64,000 bases of DNA. Source: Lachnospiraceae bacterium. GTDB lineage: Bacteria; Bacillota; Clostridia; Lachnospirales; Lachnospiraceae. The notes under the pieces were generated by a model that had not been told where the DNA came from, searched no databases, and saw nothing but the letters and a program-made list of their open reading frames with translations. Shown here one piece after another: positions 46,243-55,628 of this stretch. Position numbers and translations under genes: made by a program. The stretch covers positions 20,890-84,889 of the forward strand of contig JAILPS010000038.1 in NCBI GenBank assembly GCA_024699325.1, written 5' to 3'. Position 1 is the stretch's first letter. Every line of letters begins with the position of its first letter.

Positions 46243-46271
46243 AGTATAACATCAGTGACAAACTCGGTCAA
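46243..46271 (-). promoter_or_regulatory. Promoter of ptb-buk
   Basis: TTGACC (46266-46271), 17-nt spacer, TATACT (46243-46248) preceded by TGT (extended -10). Confidence 0.7.
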
Positions 46272-46280
46272 GTGACAAAA

Positions 46281-48827
46281 TCAATGGTAAACCACCATAA
46301 TGGCGCCGTTTTCATTGTATGAAGCCTGCGCGTCTGCTATGGCAACCGTGCTGGTTTTTCTTGTCATCGGGTCGTAAACCAATATGTCATTCTGTGTGTA
46401 GCCAGTGATCAGGTATGCGTAGTCCTCGCCCACAAAAACCATAACGGGGTGGCCCTCATTCACATAGTAAAGTGATTTGTCGATATCCGGGTCATATAAA
46501 ACCAGCAAATGCTCGCCAAGCGCGCTCTGAAGCTCCTCAGCCACATTTGCTGCGCTTTGCCTCTCCTCAGACTGGGCATCCTCCTTATCTATAACCCCTG
46601 CATCCACCGCTGAGTATATGAAGATGTCCACTGCCCTGTCGATACAGCTCATGGCCGCCATCACTTCCTCCTGGCCCGCCTCGGTCCAGCTCATCTTCGG
46701 AAGCTTGAGCGTGAGGTAGGAGTTCCTTGCGTCCCTGTCCCACGCGACCTTATCCATTCTGTCATCTATGTATACGCGGCCAAATGTCTGGCTGACCGCC
46801 CAGATTGCCTCAATCAGGCTGTCGCTTGCGCCCACACATTTGCCGTCACTGTAAGCGTAATATGTTCCCTCGCGGCTGCTGTCAGTCACCTCGCTAAGAG
46901 TTGCAGGTGTTGAGGCGCTAAGCAGTGCCTGTGACACCTTAAGTTCCTTGGACGTGGCAACCGTGTGGCCAAGATTAATATAATAATAGTTTCTCTTGAT
47001 TTCGCTGGTGGCGATCTTGATGCTAACCACCCCCGCAGTCTCGGTCTTGCCGGCGATGCTTAGAACGTCATTGCCTATGGCTGTGTAGAGGCTGCCGTTC
47101 TGCTCACATCTGTGAATGATTACACCCTCGCTAGTAAGCGTCACACCTGTTATGAATATGCCATCCTTCTCATAGTGCGCCTTGCGGTTTAAATCCTTCT
47201 CGACTATTGTCAGGCTGTCATAGAGCTCGTTGACGGTGAAACCAAGTCTCACGTTCTCACTCTCGCTTCTCTCCATGTAAACCACGTCATCCCTGACAAA
47301 ACCCGCCAGCTTAAGCTCGTAGTCCGAGGTTATATCGCTTATGGTGTCATCCATCATGTTCAGAATATATATCTTATTCTCTGTCTTGTCCTTCCACGCC
47401 GCCAGGTTTTTGTCGGCATTGACGCAAAGGGATGATATCTCGATATTCTCCCTGGCCTTCACGGGCTCCGTTCCCGTCAGATCCATGGTGTAAATATTCT
47501 CGCCAATATTTATGAACAGAAGTCCCAAATCGTTGATGTAGCTGACCACGCCGTTTAAGTCCATGCAGGCCTGGTATTCGCCGTGCATTCTGGCATAGAA
47601 GCATTCTGTTGTCTTCCTGGAGTTCAGGTTGAAGCCGTAGACCGACAGTCCAACCTCGCCCTCGTGCCTTCCCGCGGCCTGATAGCCGTTCGCGCTAAAA
47701 TACAGCACATTGTTTTTGACGCCCAACAGGCTGACCTCATACATGTTTCTGTCAACACGGCCCGAGGTTCTCTCGTCGCCAAACGCAAATATGTTCAAGA
47801 GCCTGTTATCGCTGTAGTTATAGTACCAGACTGAGCCGTCCACCACGAAGTAGACATGTGTGCCGTAGTCTGTGTAAATGCAGTCCACATCGTCCTTGTC
47901 CTGTATTCCAAGCAGTATGGACGTCACGCCGACACTCTGGTTAGCGCCCGCAAACACCTCGCGCATATACCTCTCATAGTTGAGCAGATAAATCTTGCTG
48001 CCGCGCTTTCTCACGGTGAAATTCTCCTCAACAAGATATTCGTTACTCTCCCCGTTGACCTCCATATTTGCCTTGTAGGAGAAGGTGATGCCCATCTGAA
48101 GTTTCCCCCACTCGTAGACTGTTATGGTTCTGTCGGAGATTTTGGGGGTTATTCCGCCCCACATCACCAGGGTGTTTCCGGAGTACTGGTTGACATAGCT
48201 CAGGTCCGTTCCGGCCTTCGTCTCGTCATAGGAAATGTAGCTTGACAGATACTCCTTGTCCTTCTGAAATGTGGCTGTGGAGAACTTCACGGCGAAGTCC
48301 CTAAGCTCTGTCTTGTTGCTCCAATACTCCTCGTCGTAGCTGGCAACCCAAACTGTATAGTAGATATCGCCGTACTGCCTGTCGCTTACAACTATCGTCA
48401 GATAGTACTGCGTGGCATCCGTCGTCAGCGCAGACAGACAGTATTCGCCGCTCATCACGCCGTTTTCGTGCTTCATGTCAATGCTTGTCTTGTCGATAAG
48501 CCTGTTGTTGTCCCCTGTCTGAAGGATGATATAGACTCCTGTCGGAACCGTGTCATAGCCCGTTATGCTTATGTCGATCACTCTGTCATCTGATAGCGGG
48601 AGAAGCATGTCGGCTGAGGCCGTGCTGTCCTCAAGACTCTTATAGCCATAAACGTCATCTGTTGACATCCCGAGCACCTTAAAACTGACAACAGGAAAAG
48701 CAGGGTCAGCGAATGCGCCGTACGCATCCACATTGGCCCCGCGGTCAATATTTGTGACGATGAGAATTATCACGACGGTGAAGAACATTACAACCGCCAG
48801 CGATATGCCTATAATAGTCTTCTTCAT
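46281..48827 (-). CDS. Membrane-anchored extracytoplasmic protein with degenerate C39-like C-terminal domain
   Basis: 848 aa. One N-terminal membrane segment (about 5-28) and then a large outside part. Residues about 290-640 show repeated beta strands with aromatic ends (GTHVYFVVDGSVWYYNYSDN; NKIYILNMMDD), like a beta-propeller. The end (about 785-848: YYVNEGHPVMVFVGEDYAYLITGYTQND..VYDP) has the layout of peptidase C39-like domains, but the His expected before LITGY is absent and no Cys-box is evident, so it is probably inactive. Function unknown. It lies 3 nt downstream of a glycosyltransferase gene, which suggests a role in surface-glycan or envelope biology. Confidence 0.7.
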   Translation of the reverse strand: MKKTIIGISLAVVMFFTVVIILIVTNIDRGANVDAYGAFADPAFPVVSFKVLGMSTDDVYGYKSLEDSTASADMLLPLSDDRVIDISITGYDTVPTGVYIILQTGDNNRLIDKTSIDMKHENGVMSGEYCLSALTTDATQYYLTIVVSDRQYGDIYYTVWVASYDEEYWSNKTELRDFAVKFSTATFQKDKEYLSSYISYDETKAGTDLSYVNQYSGNTLVMWGGITPKISDRTITVYEWGKLQMGITFSYKANMEVNGESNEYLVEENFTVRKRGSKIYLLNYERYMREVFAGANQSVGVTSILLGIQDKDDVDCIYTDYGTHVYFVVDGSVWYYNYSDNRLLNIFAFGDERTSGRVDRNMYEVSLLGVKNNVLYFSANGYQAAGRHEGEVGLSVYGFNLNSRKTTECFYARMHGEYQACMDLNGVVSYINDLGLLFINIGENIYTMDLTGTEPVKARENIEISSLCVNADKNLAAWKDKTENKIYILNMMDDTISDITSDYELKLAGFVRDDVVYMERSESENVRLGFTVNELYDSLTIVEKDLNRKAHYEKDGIFITGVTLTSEGVIIHRCEQNGSLYTAIGNDVLSIAGKTETAGVVSIKIATSEIKRNYYYINLGHTVATSKELKVSQALLSASTPATLSEVTDSSREGTYYAYSDGKCVGASDSLIEAIWAVSQTFGRVYIDDRMDKVAWDRDARNSYLTLKLPKMSWTEAGQEEVMAAMSCIDRAVDIFIYSAVDAGVIDKEDAQSEERQSAANVAEELQSALGEHLLVLYDPDIDKSLYYVNEGHPVMVFVGEDYAYLITGYTQNDILVYDPMTRKTSTVAIADAQASYNENGAIMVVYH

Positions 48828-48830
48828 TGC

Positions 48831-50702
48831 TTAAAAATCCTTGTCAAACCAATATGGATCCCTGTAGGAATAATCGTCATGTGTGAGACTCAGGTTGTGA
48901 TTATAGTAAGGGTCTCCATTTAAAATATCTTTAACATATCTGACTATGAATCTGTTGATTTCCCCGGAGAAGCGGCGCATCTTGGCGCCTGTGGTGTCCT
49001 TGCCGCGGCTCTTGGATTCGTAGTGCCAGCCCCTGACAAGAGGCTGATATATTATGCTGTAGCCGGCTTTGCCAATCTTCATGCAAAAATCCACATCGTT
49101 AAATGCGACTGCAAAGCTCTCGTCCAGCCCGCCAAGCTCGTCGTAAATCCCGGCGCTAACCATCATGCAGGCCGCAGTCACAGCGCTAACACGCCTTACG
49201 CAGTCCGCCTGATGCATATATCCGCAGTCGTACATGCTTCTTCCCGCAAACTGGTGGGCTGCCACGCCGCCAAATCCGATGATTACCCCAGCGTGCTGTA
49301 TGGTCTCGTCGTCGTAGAAGAGCTTCGCTCCAACCGCTCCCACGCCGCTTCTTCTGCAGCTTGCAAGCATTATCTCCACGGCGTCGCTGTTGATAAGCTC
49401 CACGTCGTTGTTGAGCAGGAGCATGTAGTTTCCCGTTGCGTGGCTTCTGGCGAAGTTGTTGATGGCTGAGTAGTTGAACTCTCCGCCCTCCCAGAAAACC
49501 ACCTTAACCCTTCCATCAAGCTTCCTTCTGACATCCTCATCCAGATCCAGCGCGCTTAAGTGAACGCTTTGCTCACCGTCCAAAATCCACTTATAGAATG
49601 CAAATGTCTCGGCGATGTCGCTGTTGTTCTCCGCGATTATAATCTCCATATCCTGAAGAATAGTCTGCTCGCAGAGCGCCCTCAGACAGTTGTAGAGGTC
49701 GTCCGCATGGTTCATGTTTGGTATAAGGACGGAAACCTTCTTCGTATCCTTCCACTTGACGCTCACGGTTCTGACCTCGCCGTAGCTGCCGCTTACAGAG
49801 ACTTCCCTGATGCCTGGCTCCATATACATTTTCTCAATGTATTCAGTCTTGAGCTTCTCGTCGGCCGGCACAGCCTCTGTGGCATTTTCAGACTGCTTGA
49901 CGCTGTATAACAGCCTGTGAATGTGTCCTATTTTCCTGTTCTCTGACGCATTCTTTAGCATAAAGAGCTCATCATCTGTCATAAGCTCTGTCGCGCTCTG
50001 CCTCCACACGTCAGCCCTGGTCGCAAATGAGGGCCCGATATAGTAGTAGGCGCACAGATACTCCATGGAATAGTCGGGCTTAAAAAACGGCCTGATATTC
50101 TTAGGGTCAATATTTACCCCCGGCCACTCGTCGTGGTCCGTGTACACTATGTCCGCCTCCGGGTCGTTCTCCCAGAACCTGGCCAGTCTGTAACAAAACT
50201 CCTGGTTAAGCTCATCTCCCGCGTGCATTTTCACAATCCTGACGCGCTTTGCATCCGCTACCTGAAGGAAGGTCTCCACCTTCTCCTCCATGTTCTTAAG
50301 TCTTCCGGAAAATGCCTTCACAGGCCTGTAGGTCTGCTTTCTGATGCTCTCCTTGCTTCTCTCGAGCATGGCAGGCGTCGCCCCGTCCGTGTAAATGTAT
50401 ATCACAAACATCACACCGTCCTGTGCGTGGAGCGCATAGTAATTCTTCTGAAGCTCGACGTATTTCTTGGATGGCCTGTTTAGCTTCTGAAACTGCGCGT
50501 AATCTATGTATCTGTTTTTGTCAAACCTGGCACTGGCGCGAAATGCTGCTCTCTTGGCGAGATATGCCGCGCCGTATTCGTTGTAGATCTGTGTGAAGCG
50601 CTTGGTTCTCTCGGGGAGATAGATTATCTTGTCCACCGTCAGCTTACACAAATCCTTGTAATGTTCCAGCTTAAACTCTATGTTTTCTCTGCTAAAATCC
50701 AT
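48831..50702 (-). CDS. Family 2 glycosyltransferase (rhamnan-synthesis type) with extra N-terminal region
   Basis: 623 aa from the ATG at 50702 (GGAGG is 8 nt upstream; an in-frame TTG at 50723 lies before that site). Residues about 100-305 resemble a first, partial GT-A unit (VFVIYIYTDGATPAMLERSKESI; DIVYTDHDE), and about 325-600 the true GT2 core (KKVSVLIPNMNHADDLYNCLRAL; MLLLNNDVELI; FNDVDFCMKIGKAGY). Adds a sugar to a surface polysaccharide. Divergent from signal peptidase I, followed by the 848-aa membrane protein. Confidence 0.88.
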   Translation of the reverse strand: MDFSRENIEFKLEHYKDLCKLTVDKIIYLPERTKRFTQIYNEYGAAYLAKRAAFRASARFDKNRYIDYAQFQKLNRPSKKYVELQKNYYALHAQDGVMFVIYIYTDGATPAMLERSKESIRKQTYRPVKAFSGRLKNMEEKVETFLQVADAKRVRIVKMHAGDELNQEFCYRLARFWENDPEADIVYTDHDEWPGVNIDPKNIRPFFKPDYSMEYLCAYYYIGPSFATRADVWRQSATELMTDDELFMLKNASENRKIGHIHRLLYSVKQSENATEAVPADEKLKTEYIEKMYMEPGIREVSVSGSYGEVRTVSVKWKDTKKVSVLIPNMNHADDLYNCLRALCEQTILQDMEIIIAENNSDIAETFAFYKWILDGEQSVHLSALDLDEDVRRKLDGRVKVVFWEGGEFNYSAINNFARSHATGNYMLLLNNDVELINSDAVEIMLASCRRSGVGAVGAKLFYDDETIQHAGVIIGFGGVAAHQFAGRSMYDCGYMHQADCVRRVSAVTAACMMVSAGIYDELGGLDESFAVAFNDVDFCMKIGKAGYSIIYQPLVRGWHYESKSRGKDTTGAKMRRFSGEINRFIVRYVKDILNGDPYYNHNLSLTHDDYSYRDPYWFDKDF

Positions 50703-50735
50703 ATCATTTACCTCCGGTCGCAAAAAACCAACTGT

Positions 50736-50764
50736 ATTTTACAATGAATAATGTTTTTTATCAA
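50736..50764 (-). promoter_or_regulatory. Promoter of the GT2 and 848-aa protein operon
   Basis: TTGATA (50759-50764), 17-nt spacer, TAAAAT (50736-50741). Confidence 0.65.
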
Positions 50765-50775
50765 GATATTATAGT

Positions 50776-50803
50776 TTGCACAGAAGGGATTTTGTGTTAT
50801 AAT
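50776..50803 (+). promoter_or_regulatory. Promoter of signal peptidase I
   Basis: TTGCAC (50776-50781), 16-nt spacer, perfect TATAAT (50798-50803), about 30 nt before the ATG. Confidence 0.7.
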
Positions 50804-50833
50804 TGCGAAGATGTAATTATATAGGAGTTTACT

Positions 50834-51511
50834 ATGGAAAACGAAGAGTTATATAGAGAGGATTCGTTTAAGGAGGATGTCTCATCAGAAGAGCAGGAAA
50901 CTGCGACTGCAGAGACTTCCGGGACTGACGAATCTGATAATCCCAAGAAGGAAGAATTCAACATTTGGCGTGAGATTCTAAGTTATGTGAAGATATTGAT
51001 AGTGGCATTTATCGCCGCCTATCTGATAACACACTTCCTGATTATAAACTGCGTGGTGCCCACGGGGTCCATGCTTGATACCATCCAGCTTAAGGACAGA
51101 ATTATCGGAAGCCGCCTAAGCTATATTTTCTCAGAGCCTGAGCGCGGCGATATCGTGATATTCTACTATCCCGGGGATGAGAAGCACAAAACCATATATA
51201 TCAAGCGTCTTGTGGGACTTCCGGGCGATACCATCGAGGTCAGAGACAACAAAATCTACTTAAACGGAAGCGAGACACCGCTTGATGAGCCGTATCTGTC
51301 AGACACATATCTGTCGGGCGGAAGCTTCGCAAACTATGGTCCGTACACCATCCCTGAGGGCGAGTACTTCATGATGGGCGACCACAGAAACGGCTCCTCA
51401 GATTCGAGAAACTGGGGAACTGTAAGCCGGGAGGATATCATGGGCAAGGCCCTGTTTATCTACTTCCCGTTTGACGACATCTCGTGGTTAGATGTTGATT
51501 ACGAATATTAA
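50834..51511 (+). CDS. lepB: Signal peptidase I
   Basis: 225 aa. An acidic N-terminus, one membrane segment (about 50-75), then the classic boxes: PTGSMLDT with the catalytic Ser, RGDIVIFYYP, YIKRLVGLPGD with the catalytic Lys, and MGDHRNGSSDSRNWG. Removes signal peptides from Sec substrates at the outer membrane face. Contrast with the His-type relative at 4100. Single-gene unit with terminator at 51514-51538. Confidence 0.96.
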   Translation: MENEELYREDSFKEDVSSEEQETATAETSGTDESDNPKKEEFNIWREILSYVKILIVAFIAAYLITHFLIINCVVPTGSMLDTIQLKDRIIGSRLSYIFSEPERGDIVIFYYPGDEKHKTIYIKRLVGLPGDTIEVRDNKIYLNGSETPLDEPYLSDTYLSGGSFANYGPYTIPEGEYFMMGDHRNGSSDSRNWGTVSREDIMGKALFIYFPFDDISWLDVDYEY

Positions 51512-51542
51512 TTAAAGGGGCTGTAAAACAGCCCCTTTTGTT
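51512..51542. terminator. Bidirectional terminator after lepB
   Basis: AAAGGGGCTGT-AAA-ACAGCCCCTTTT (51514-51538), with A- and T-runs serving lepB and the converging cvpA. Confidence 0.9.
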
Positions 51543-52239
51543 ATCCAAGCATTCCTGAGATTGCCATCCAGACAAAATTATATTGATATATGAGCGTCAG
51601 GAACCTGTTCTGTCCTATGTTTTCTATCATCCACATGCCCCAGTCACTATTTAGACATGCCGTGGCAATCGCAAACACAATCCAGATGTACACAAGCGCC
51701 TGCGCAAGTCCAAGAACCGCCCCGGCCAACTTATTCAGGCTGTTTAAAACAGGCAGATGTGTCACCAGATCCAAGACCATAAACACAACTCTAAGCGCAA
51801 TATAGAGCACTAAGAACACCACAAGATATGCGATGGCGGCAATCGCGATGCCCGCCACATAGTTGCCAACATACTCCGAGAAGTTAGAAGCGTCAAGCTC
51901 TACGTACTTCTCCTGCGTGTTGTTCTTCTTGATCATATCCCTTAAGAACTCCGGAAAGTCAAACATGTCTATTATGGTGTCCTCGTTGAACTTCTCCACG
52001 TCCTCTAGCTTCCCGCCAATATTTTCATCCAGATAGTCCTCGATGCCTTCTGCAATCTCGTCCCTTATCTCAGTGTTTTCGATAATTGCCGTGTTCACCA
52101 CAGGCGCGATGATCGCCGTTCCAATTAGCGCCAGCGCCATCGCCAGGATTCCGACCAGCATTTTCACGAAGCCCTTTGAGTATCCCACAATCGCAAACAC
52201 CACAAGAACTCCGATGACTATTATTGTTAGCAGATTCAT
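51541..52239 (-). CDS. CvpA family membrane protein
   Basis: 232 aa with about four membrane segments. The N-terminus (VFAIVGYSKGFVKMLVGILA) and the LNSLNKLAGAVLGLAQALV block match CvpA/colicin V production-type membrane proteins. The middle (about 60-115) is a charged extracytoplasmic loop. Role in cell envelope or stress is not well defined in the family. Last in the dnaX-ybaB-recR run; 9 nt after the acidic protein. Confidence 0.88.
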   Translation of the reverse strand: MNLLTIIVIGVLVVFAIVGYSKGFVKMLVGILAMALALIGTAIIAPVVNTAIIENTEIRDEIAEGIEDYLDENIGGKLEDVEKFNEDTIIDMFDFPEFLRDMIKKNNTQEKYVELDASNFSEYVGNYVAGIAIAAIAYLVVFLVLYIALRVVFMVLDLVTHLPVLNSLNKLAGAVLGLAQALVYIWIVFAIATACLNSDWGMWMIENIGQNRFLTLIYQYNFVWMAISGMLG

Positions 52240-52248
52240 AACTCCTCC

Positions 52249-54987
52249 TTAAGCAAAATGCTTATCCCTAAGGATTCTCTGACCTTCCTCGTTGAGCTTA
52301 GCTCCTCCCAGCAGGAAATGCTTCTCGCCGTGGTCCATGGCGGTGTCTAACGCATCCTTAAGGTCAGCGCCCATAACCAGACGTCCGTTGTCGATGTTGT
52401 CGTCGAGGTATTCGCTCACCAGCTTCTTCGCGTCGTCCGCGAGCACGAAATCCCTGCTCTCGACATATGCCTCAACAATATCCATCCACTGTGCGGCGCT
52501 CTTGCTCTCGTAGCTGTAAGCGTTGGTGATGTTCTTCATCATCTTAGGTCTTCTCTTGCTTAAAACCTCAATGTTTTTCTGTGTATCAACCAAAGCCACA
52601 TGATTGTCTGAGGATTTTCTAAGCCATGAATACATTCCGTCGAGAGTCTTGCTCTCAAGAGTGTTCGCGTCAGTGATCAGGAGTATATCCCCTGCCAACT
52701 GATACTCAACAGACTTAAATCCGACCTTATTGAGTGCCTGCGCTCCAATCTTGGCGATTGACGCCGGTCTGCATTCGTCATCCTCACGTCTTATGAGCTC
52801 ACATGCAAATGTTGCGCCTGATGCGGCATCATCAGCGTACACTACAAAATTGCCACGCGGTGCATCAAGCTCAAGCGCAGACAGATCGGACTTACTGTGT
52901 CTCTTCTTCTTGCGCTCAGGCGCCTCGACCACGGTGTTCTCCATGTCAAGCTTCGCCTCTTCCACGTTCTCGTCGGCATCGCTCTTCACATCGCCATCGC
53001 CTATGGCAATCTCAACATCATTTGCCATATCCTCTGTGGCCTGTGCAAGCGTCTTCTCAATTTCCTGCATGAAGGCCTCATCGCCCTCACTCTCTTCCGT
53101 CGCCTCGTCCACCTCGGCAACCTCGACATTGCTATCGCCTGCAATCTGCTCAACAGCCTCTGAGGTCGCATCAATCATGTCCCTCTTAATGCTGTCATCT
53201 TCCGCGATCTCAATGCTTCCAACCTCGACCTCAGCAACTTCTTCTACAGTTTCTGCTGTCTCGGCAACCTCCTCAGTTACATCTTCAACAGTCTCTTCTG
53301 TTACCTCTTCGGCAACCTCAACAGTCTCCTCGACAGTATCCGTAACCTCTTCTGCTGTCTCCTCAGTTACTTCCTCAGCCACCTCGGCAGCTTCTTCTAC
53401 AGCCTCTGCTGTCTCTGCAACTTCCTCAGTTACTTCTTCAACAGCTTCTTCTACAGCCTCTGCTGTCTCTGCAGCTTCCTCAGTCACTTCTTCAACAGCT
53501 TCTTCTACAGTTTCTGCTGTCTCTGCAACTTCCTCGGTTACTTCTTCAACAGTTTCAGCTGCCACTTCTTCGGCAACCTCTACCTTCTCAACCGCATCCT
53601 CAGTTACTTCCTCAGCGGCCTCTACAGCCTCCTCTACAGTATCTGTAACCTCTTCTGCTGTCTCATCAGTTACTTCCTCAGCCACCTCGGCAGCTTCTTC
53701 TACAACCTCTGCTGTCTCTGCAACTTCCTCGGTTACTTCTTCAACAGTTTCAGCCGTCTCAACATTTTCTACTACAGCCTCTTCAACTGCCTCTTCTGTT
53801 ACCTCTTCGGCAACCTCAACCGTCTCAACAGCATCCTCAGTTACTTCCTCAGCGGCCTCTTCAGCGGCCTCTACAGCCTCCTCTACAGTATCTGTAACCT
53901 CTTCTGCTGTATCCTCAGCCACTTCTTCAACGGTCTCAGCTGCCTCAACATTTTCTACCACAACCTCCTCAGTCTTCTCCTTGGAAGCCTCAATCTCTGA
54001 TTGGAGCTCGTCCATGAGGAGCTTCTCCAGATCGTCAAGCTCTAACTCGGCATTTTCGCCCTTAGTGCTCTCGGAGGCAATCTCAGCGGCCACTGCTGCA
54101 TCTAATGCGGCATCGCCAATCAGCTCGCTTGCATTGTCGCTAAGCGCAGCCTTCTGCTCGGCCAGTATCTCGTCAACCTCTAAATCTTCAGGCTTGACCT
54201 CCAGGTTCTCACTTTCATTCTCTGTGACTATCTCAGAGACAACCTTGCCTAACTCCTCCTCGTGATCAGCCATGGCCTGCTCATCATATGCTCTGGCCAT
54301 CTGCTCTCTCTCACGTCTTCTTCTATCCTCAGCCTCCTCGGTCTTCTCGAGGTATTCGTCATAATCTCTCTCATAGGCCTCCATCTCGGAAACCTTCTTC
54401 TCCTGATATGGATCAAGATCTGTGTACTTCTTCTTAAGCTCAATAGCCTGGTCGACAGCCTCGCCAAAACAGAAGAAATCAATCAGGAAATCGCACATGG
54501 ACACACATTTGTCCTGCATTCCCGCCATATCGTAGAGGTAAGCCAGCCTGTACATGGCCTCCTCGTCAAGCTCCAGCTTACAATACTTCTCCAGATATTT
54601 AATCTGTGTGTTTATATCCGCACCCCTGGCCTCGGCAATCTGGAGCATGAACATATAGTACTCCGCGTCCTCGCCCTTGATGTTTCGATACTCCTCACAG
54701 AATTCCTCGGCATTGTCCAGTTTGCCGGAAATAATGGCTATCTCGCACATTCTCTCAAGTATCAACGCACCTCTCGACGAAACTGAGTAGGCATAGCTGA
54801 GTATCTTGAGCGCCTGCGCGTACTCCTCAGCCGAATAATATAACTCTGCCACTTTGCGGAGGAGTTTTGCATCCTTCTCCTTCTTCCACTCCATGGTATC
54901 CGCTATCTTCTTGGCCGTATCATAGTCTTCTCTCTTAATAAGTTTTTCGATCTGCTCGACCTTCAATTCGTATTCAAACTTATCCAC
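52249..54987 (-). CDS. Acidic repeat protein: TPR-like N-part, EEVTE repeats, degenerate AAA+-like C-part
   Basis: 912 aa. Residues about 1-230 are helical, TPR-like (LRKVAELYYSAEEYAQALKILSYA; EAMYRLAYLYDMAGMQDKC). Residues about 335-593 are an extremely low-complexity run of E, V, T and A (EEVTEEVAETAE units). The C-terminal about 200 residues (RGNFVVYADDAASGATFACEL; GDILLITDAN) look like a P-loop ATPase region in which the Walker A Gly-Lys-Thr reads Gly-Ala-Thr and the Walker B acid pair is altered, so ATP binding is doubtful. No signal peptide or membrane segment. Not recognised as a named family. Sits among replication/recombination genes between recR and cvpA. Confidence 0.75.
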   Translation of the reverse strand: MDKFEYELKVEQIEKLIKREDYDTAKKIADTMEWKKEKDAKLLRKVAELYYSAEEYAQALKILSYAYSVSSRGALILERMCEIAIISGKLDNAEEFCEEYRNIKGEDAEYYMFMLQIAEARGADINTQIKYLEKYCKLELDEEAMYRLAYLYDMAGMQDKCVSMCDFLIDFFCFGEAVDQAIELKKKYTDLDPYQEKKVSEMEAYERDYDEYLEKTEEAEDRRRREREQMARAYDEQAMADHEEELGKVVSEIVTENESENLEVKPEDLEVDEILAEQKAALSDNASELIGDAALDAAVAAEIASESTKGENAELELDDLEKLLMDELQSEIEASKEKTEEVVVENVEAAETVEEVAEDTAEEVTDTVEEAVEAAEEAAEEVTEDAVETVEVAEEVTEEAVEEAVVENVETAETVEEVTEEVAETAEVVEEAAEVAEEVTDETAEEVTDTVEEAVEAAEEVTEDAVEKVEVAEEVAAETVEEVTEEVAETAETVEEAVEEVTEEAAETAEAVEEAVEEVTEEVAETAEAVEEAAEVAEEVTEETAEEVTDTVEETVEVAEEVTEETVEDVTEEVAETAETVEEVAEVEVGSIEIAEDDSIKRDMIDATSEAVEQIAGDSNVEVAEVDEATEESEGDEAFMQEIEKTLAQATEDMANDVEIAIGDGDVKSDADENVEEAKLDMENTVVEAPERKKKRHSKSDLSALELDAPRGNFVVYADDAASGATFACELIRREDDECRPASIAKIGAQALNKVGFKSVEYQLAGDILLITDANTLESKTLDGMYSWLRKSSDNHVALVDTQKNIEVLSKRRPKMMKNITNAYSYESKSAAQWMDIVEAYVESRDFVLADDAKKLVSEYLDDNIDNGRLVMGADLKDALDTAMDHGEKHFLLGGAKLNEEGQRILRDKHFA
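53210..53985 (-). repeat. Long in-frame degenerate repeat coding E/V/T/A-rich segments
   Basis: Variants of about 54-63 nt built from CTCAGTTACTTCTTCAACAG-like and GCTGTCTCTGCAACTTCCTC-like modules are repeated throughout; neighbouring copies differ in third codon positions. All changes keep the frame. The antisense strand reads as a long Ser/Thr/Val ORF only because of this repeat. Confidence 0.85.
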
Positions 54988-55017
54988 GACAAACCTCCAC
55001 CTTCCCCATAGGGGTAA

Positions 55018-55617
55018 TTAAAGCTGTGTTCTTCCCTCTAGTGCTCTTAAAAGTGTTACCTCATCAATATATTCCAGGTCTCCGCCAACTGGCACGCCGC
55101 TCGCTATTCTCGAGCATTTGATGCCGGTAGGTTTTACAACCTTGCTGATAAACATTGCCGTCGCCTCCCCCTCAACACTGGAGTTCGTGGCAATTATAAC
55201 TTCCTTAACTTCCTCTTTCTGTAGCCTGACCATCAGCTCCTTGAGCTTGATATCCCTGGGTCCTATGCCAAGCATGGGGGATATGGCTCCGTGCAGCACA
55301 TGATACACGCCGTCGTATTTGCCGGTTTTTTCGTATGCCGCCAAGTCCCTGGTGGACTCAACCACCATGATGACTGAATGGTCCCTCTTGTCGCTGGCGC
55401 AGATGGGACACAGTTCCCTGTCCGTCAGCGTCAGGCATTCCTTACAGTATCTCACGTTCTGTCTCGCAGACGTGATGGTCTCCGTAAGATGATTAACCTT
55501 CTCAATAGGCATTCCAATAATGTGGAACGCCAGCCTCTGTGCAGATTTCGAGCCTATTCCCGGAAGCGATGACAGCTCGGCAATCAGGTTCGTAATCTGC
55601 TCGCTGTAATAATTCAT
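55018..55617 (-). CDS. recR: Recombination mediator RecR
   Basis: 199 aa. LPGIGSKSAQRLAFHI helix-hairpin-helix, zinc-binding YCKECLTLTDRELCPIC, TOPRIM block VIMVVESTRDLAAYEKTGKYDGVYHVL. Loads RecA with RecO. Follows the M20 dipeptidase by 11 nt. Confidence 0.97.
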   Translation of the reverse strand: MNYYSEQITNLIAELSSLPGIGSKSAQRLAFHIIGMPIEKVNHLTETITSARQNVRYCKECLTLTDRELCPICASDKRDHSVIMVVESTRDLAAYEKTGKYDGVYHVLHGAISPMLGIGPRDIKLKELMVRLQKEEVKEVIIATNSSVEGEATAMFISKVVKPTGIKCSRIASGVPVGGDLEYIDEVTLLRALEGRTQL

Positions 55618-55628
55618 GTTCTATTCCC

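Noticed and set aside
53210..53985. Possible CRISPR or satellite array
   Set aside because: The repeats are degenerate, in frame and without unique spacers; they code the acidic linker of the minus-strand protein.
52730..54265. 511-aa plus-strand open frame rich in Ser, Thr and Val
   Set aside because: It is the antisense image of the EEVTE repeat region; it has no fitting ribosome binding site and the composition follows from the repeat.
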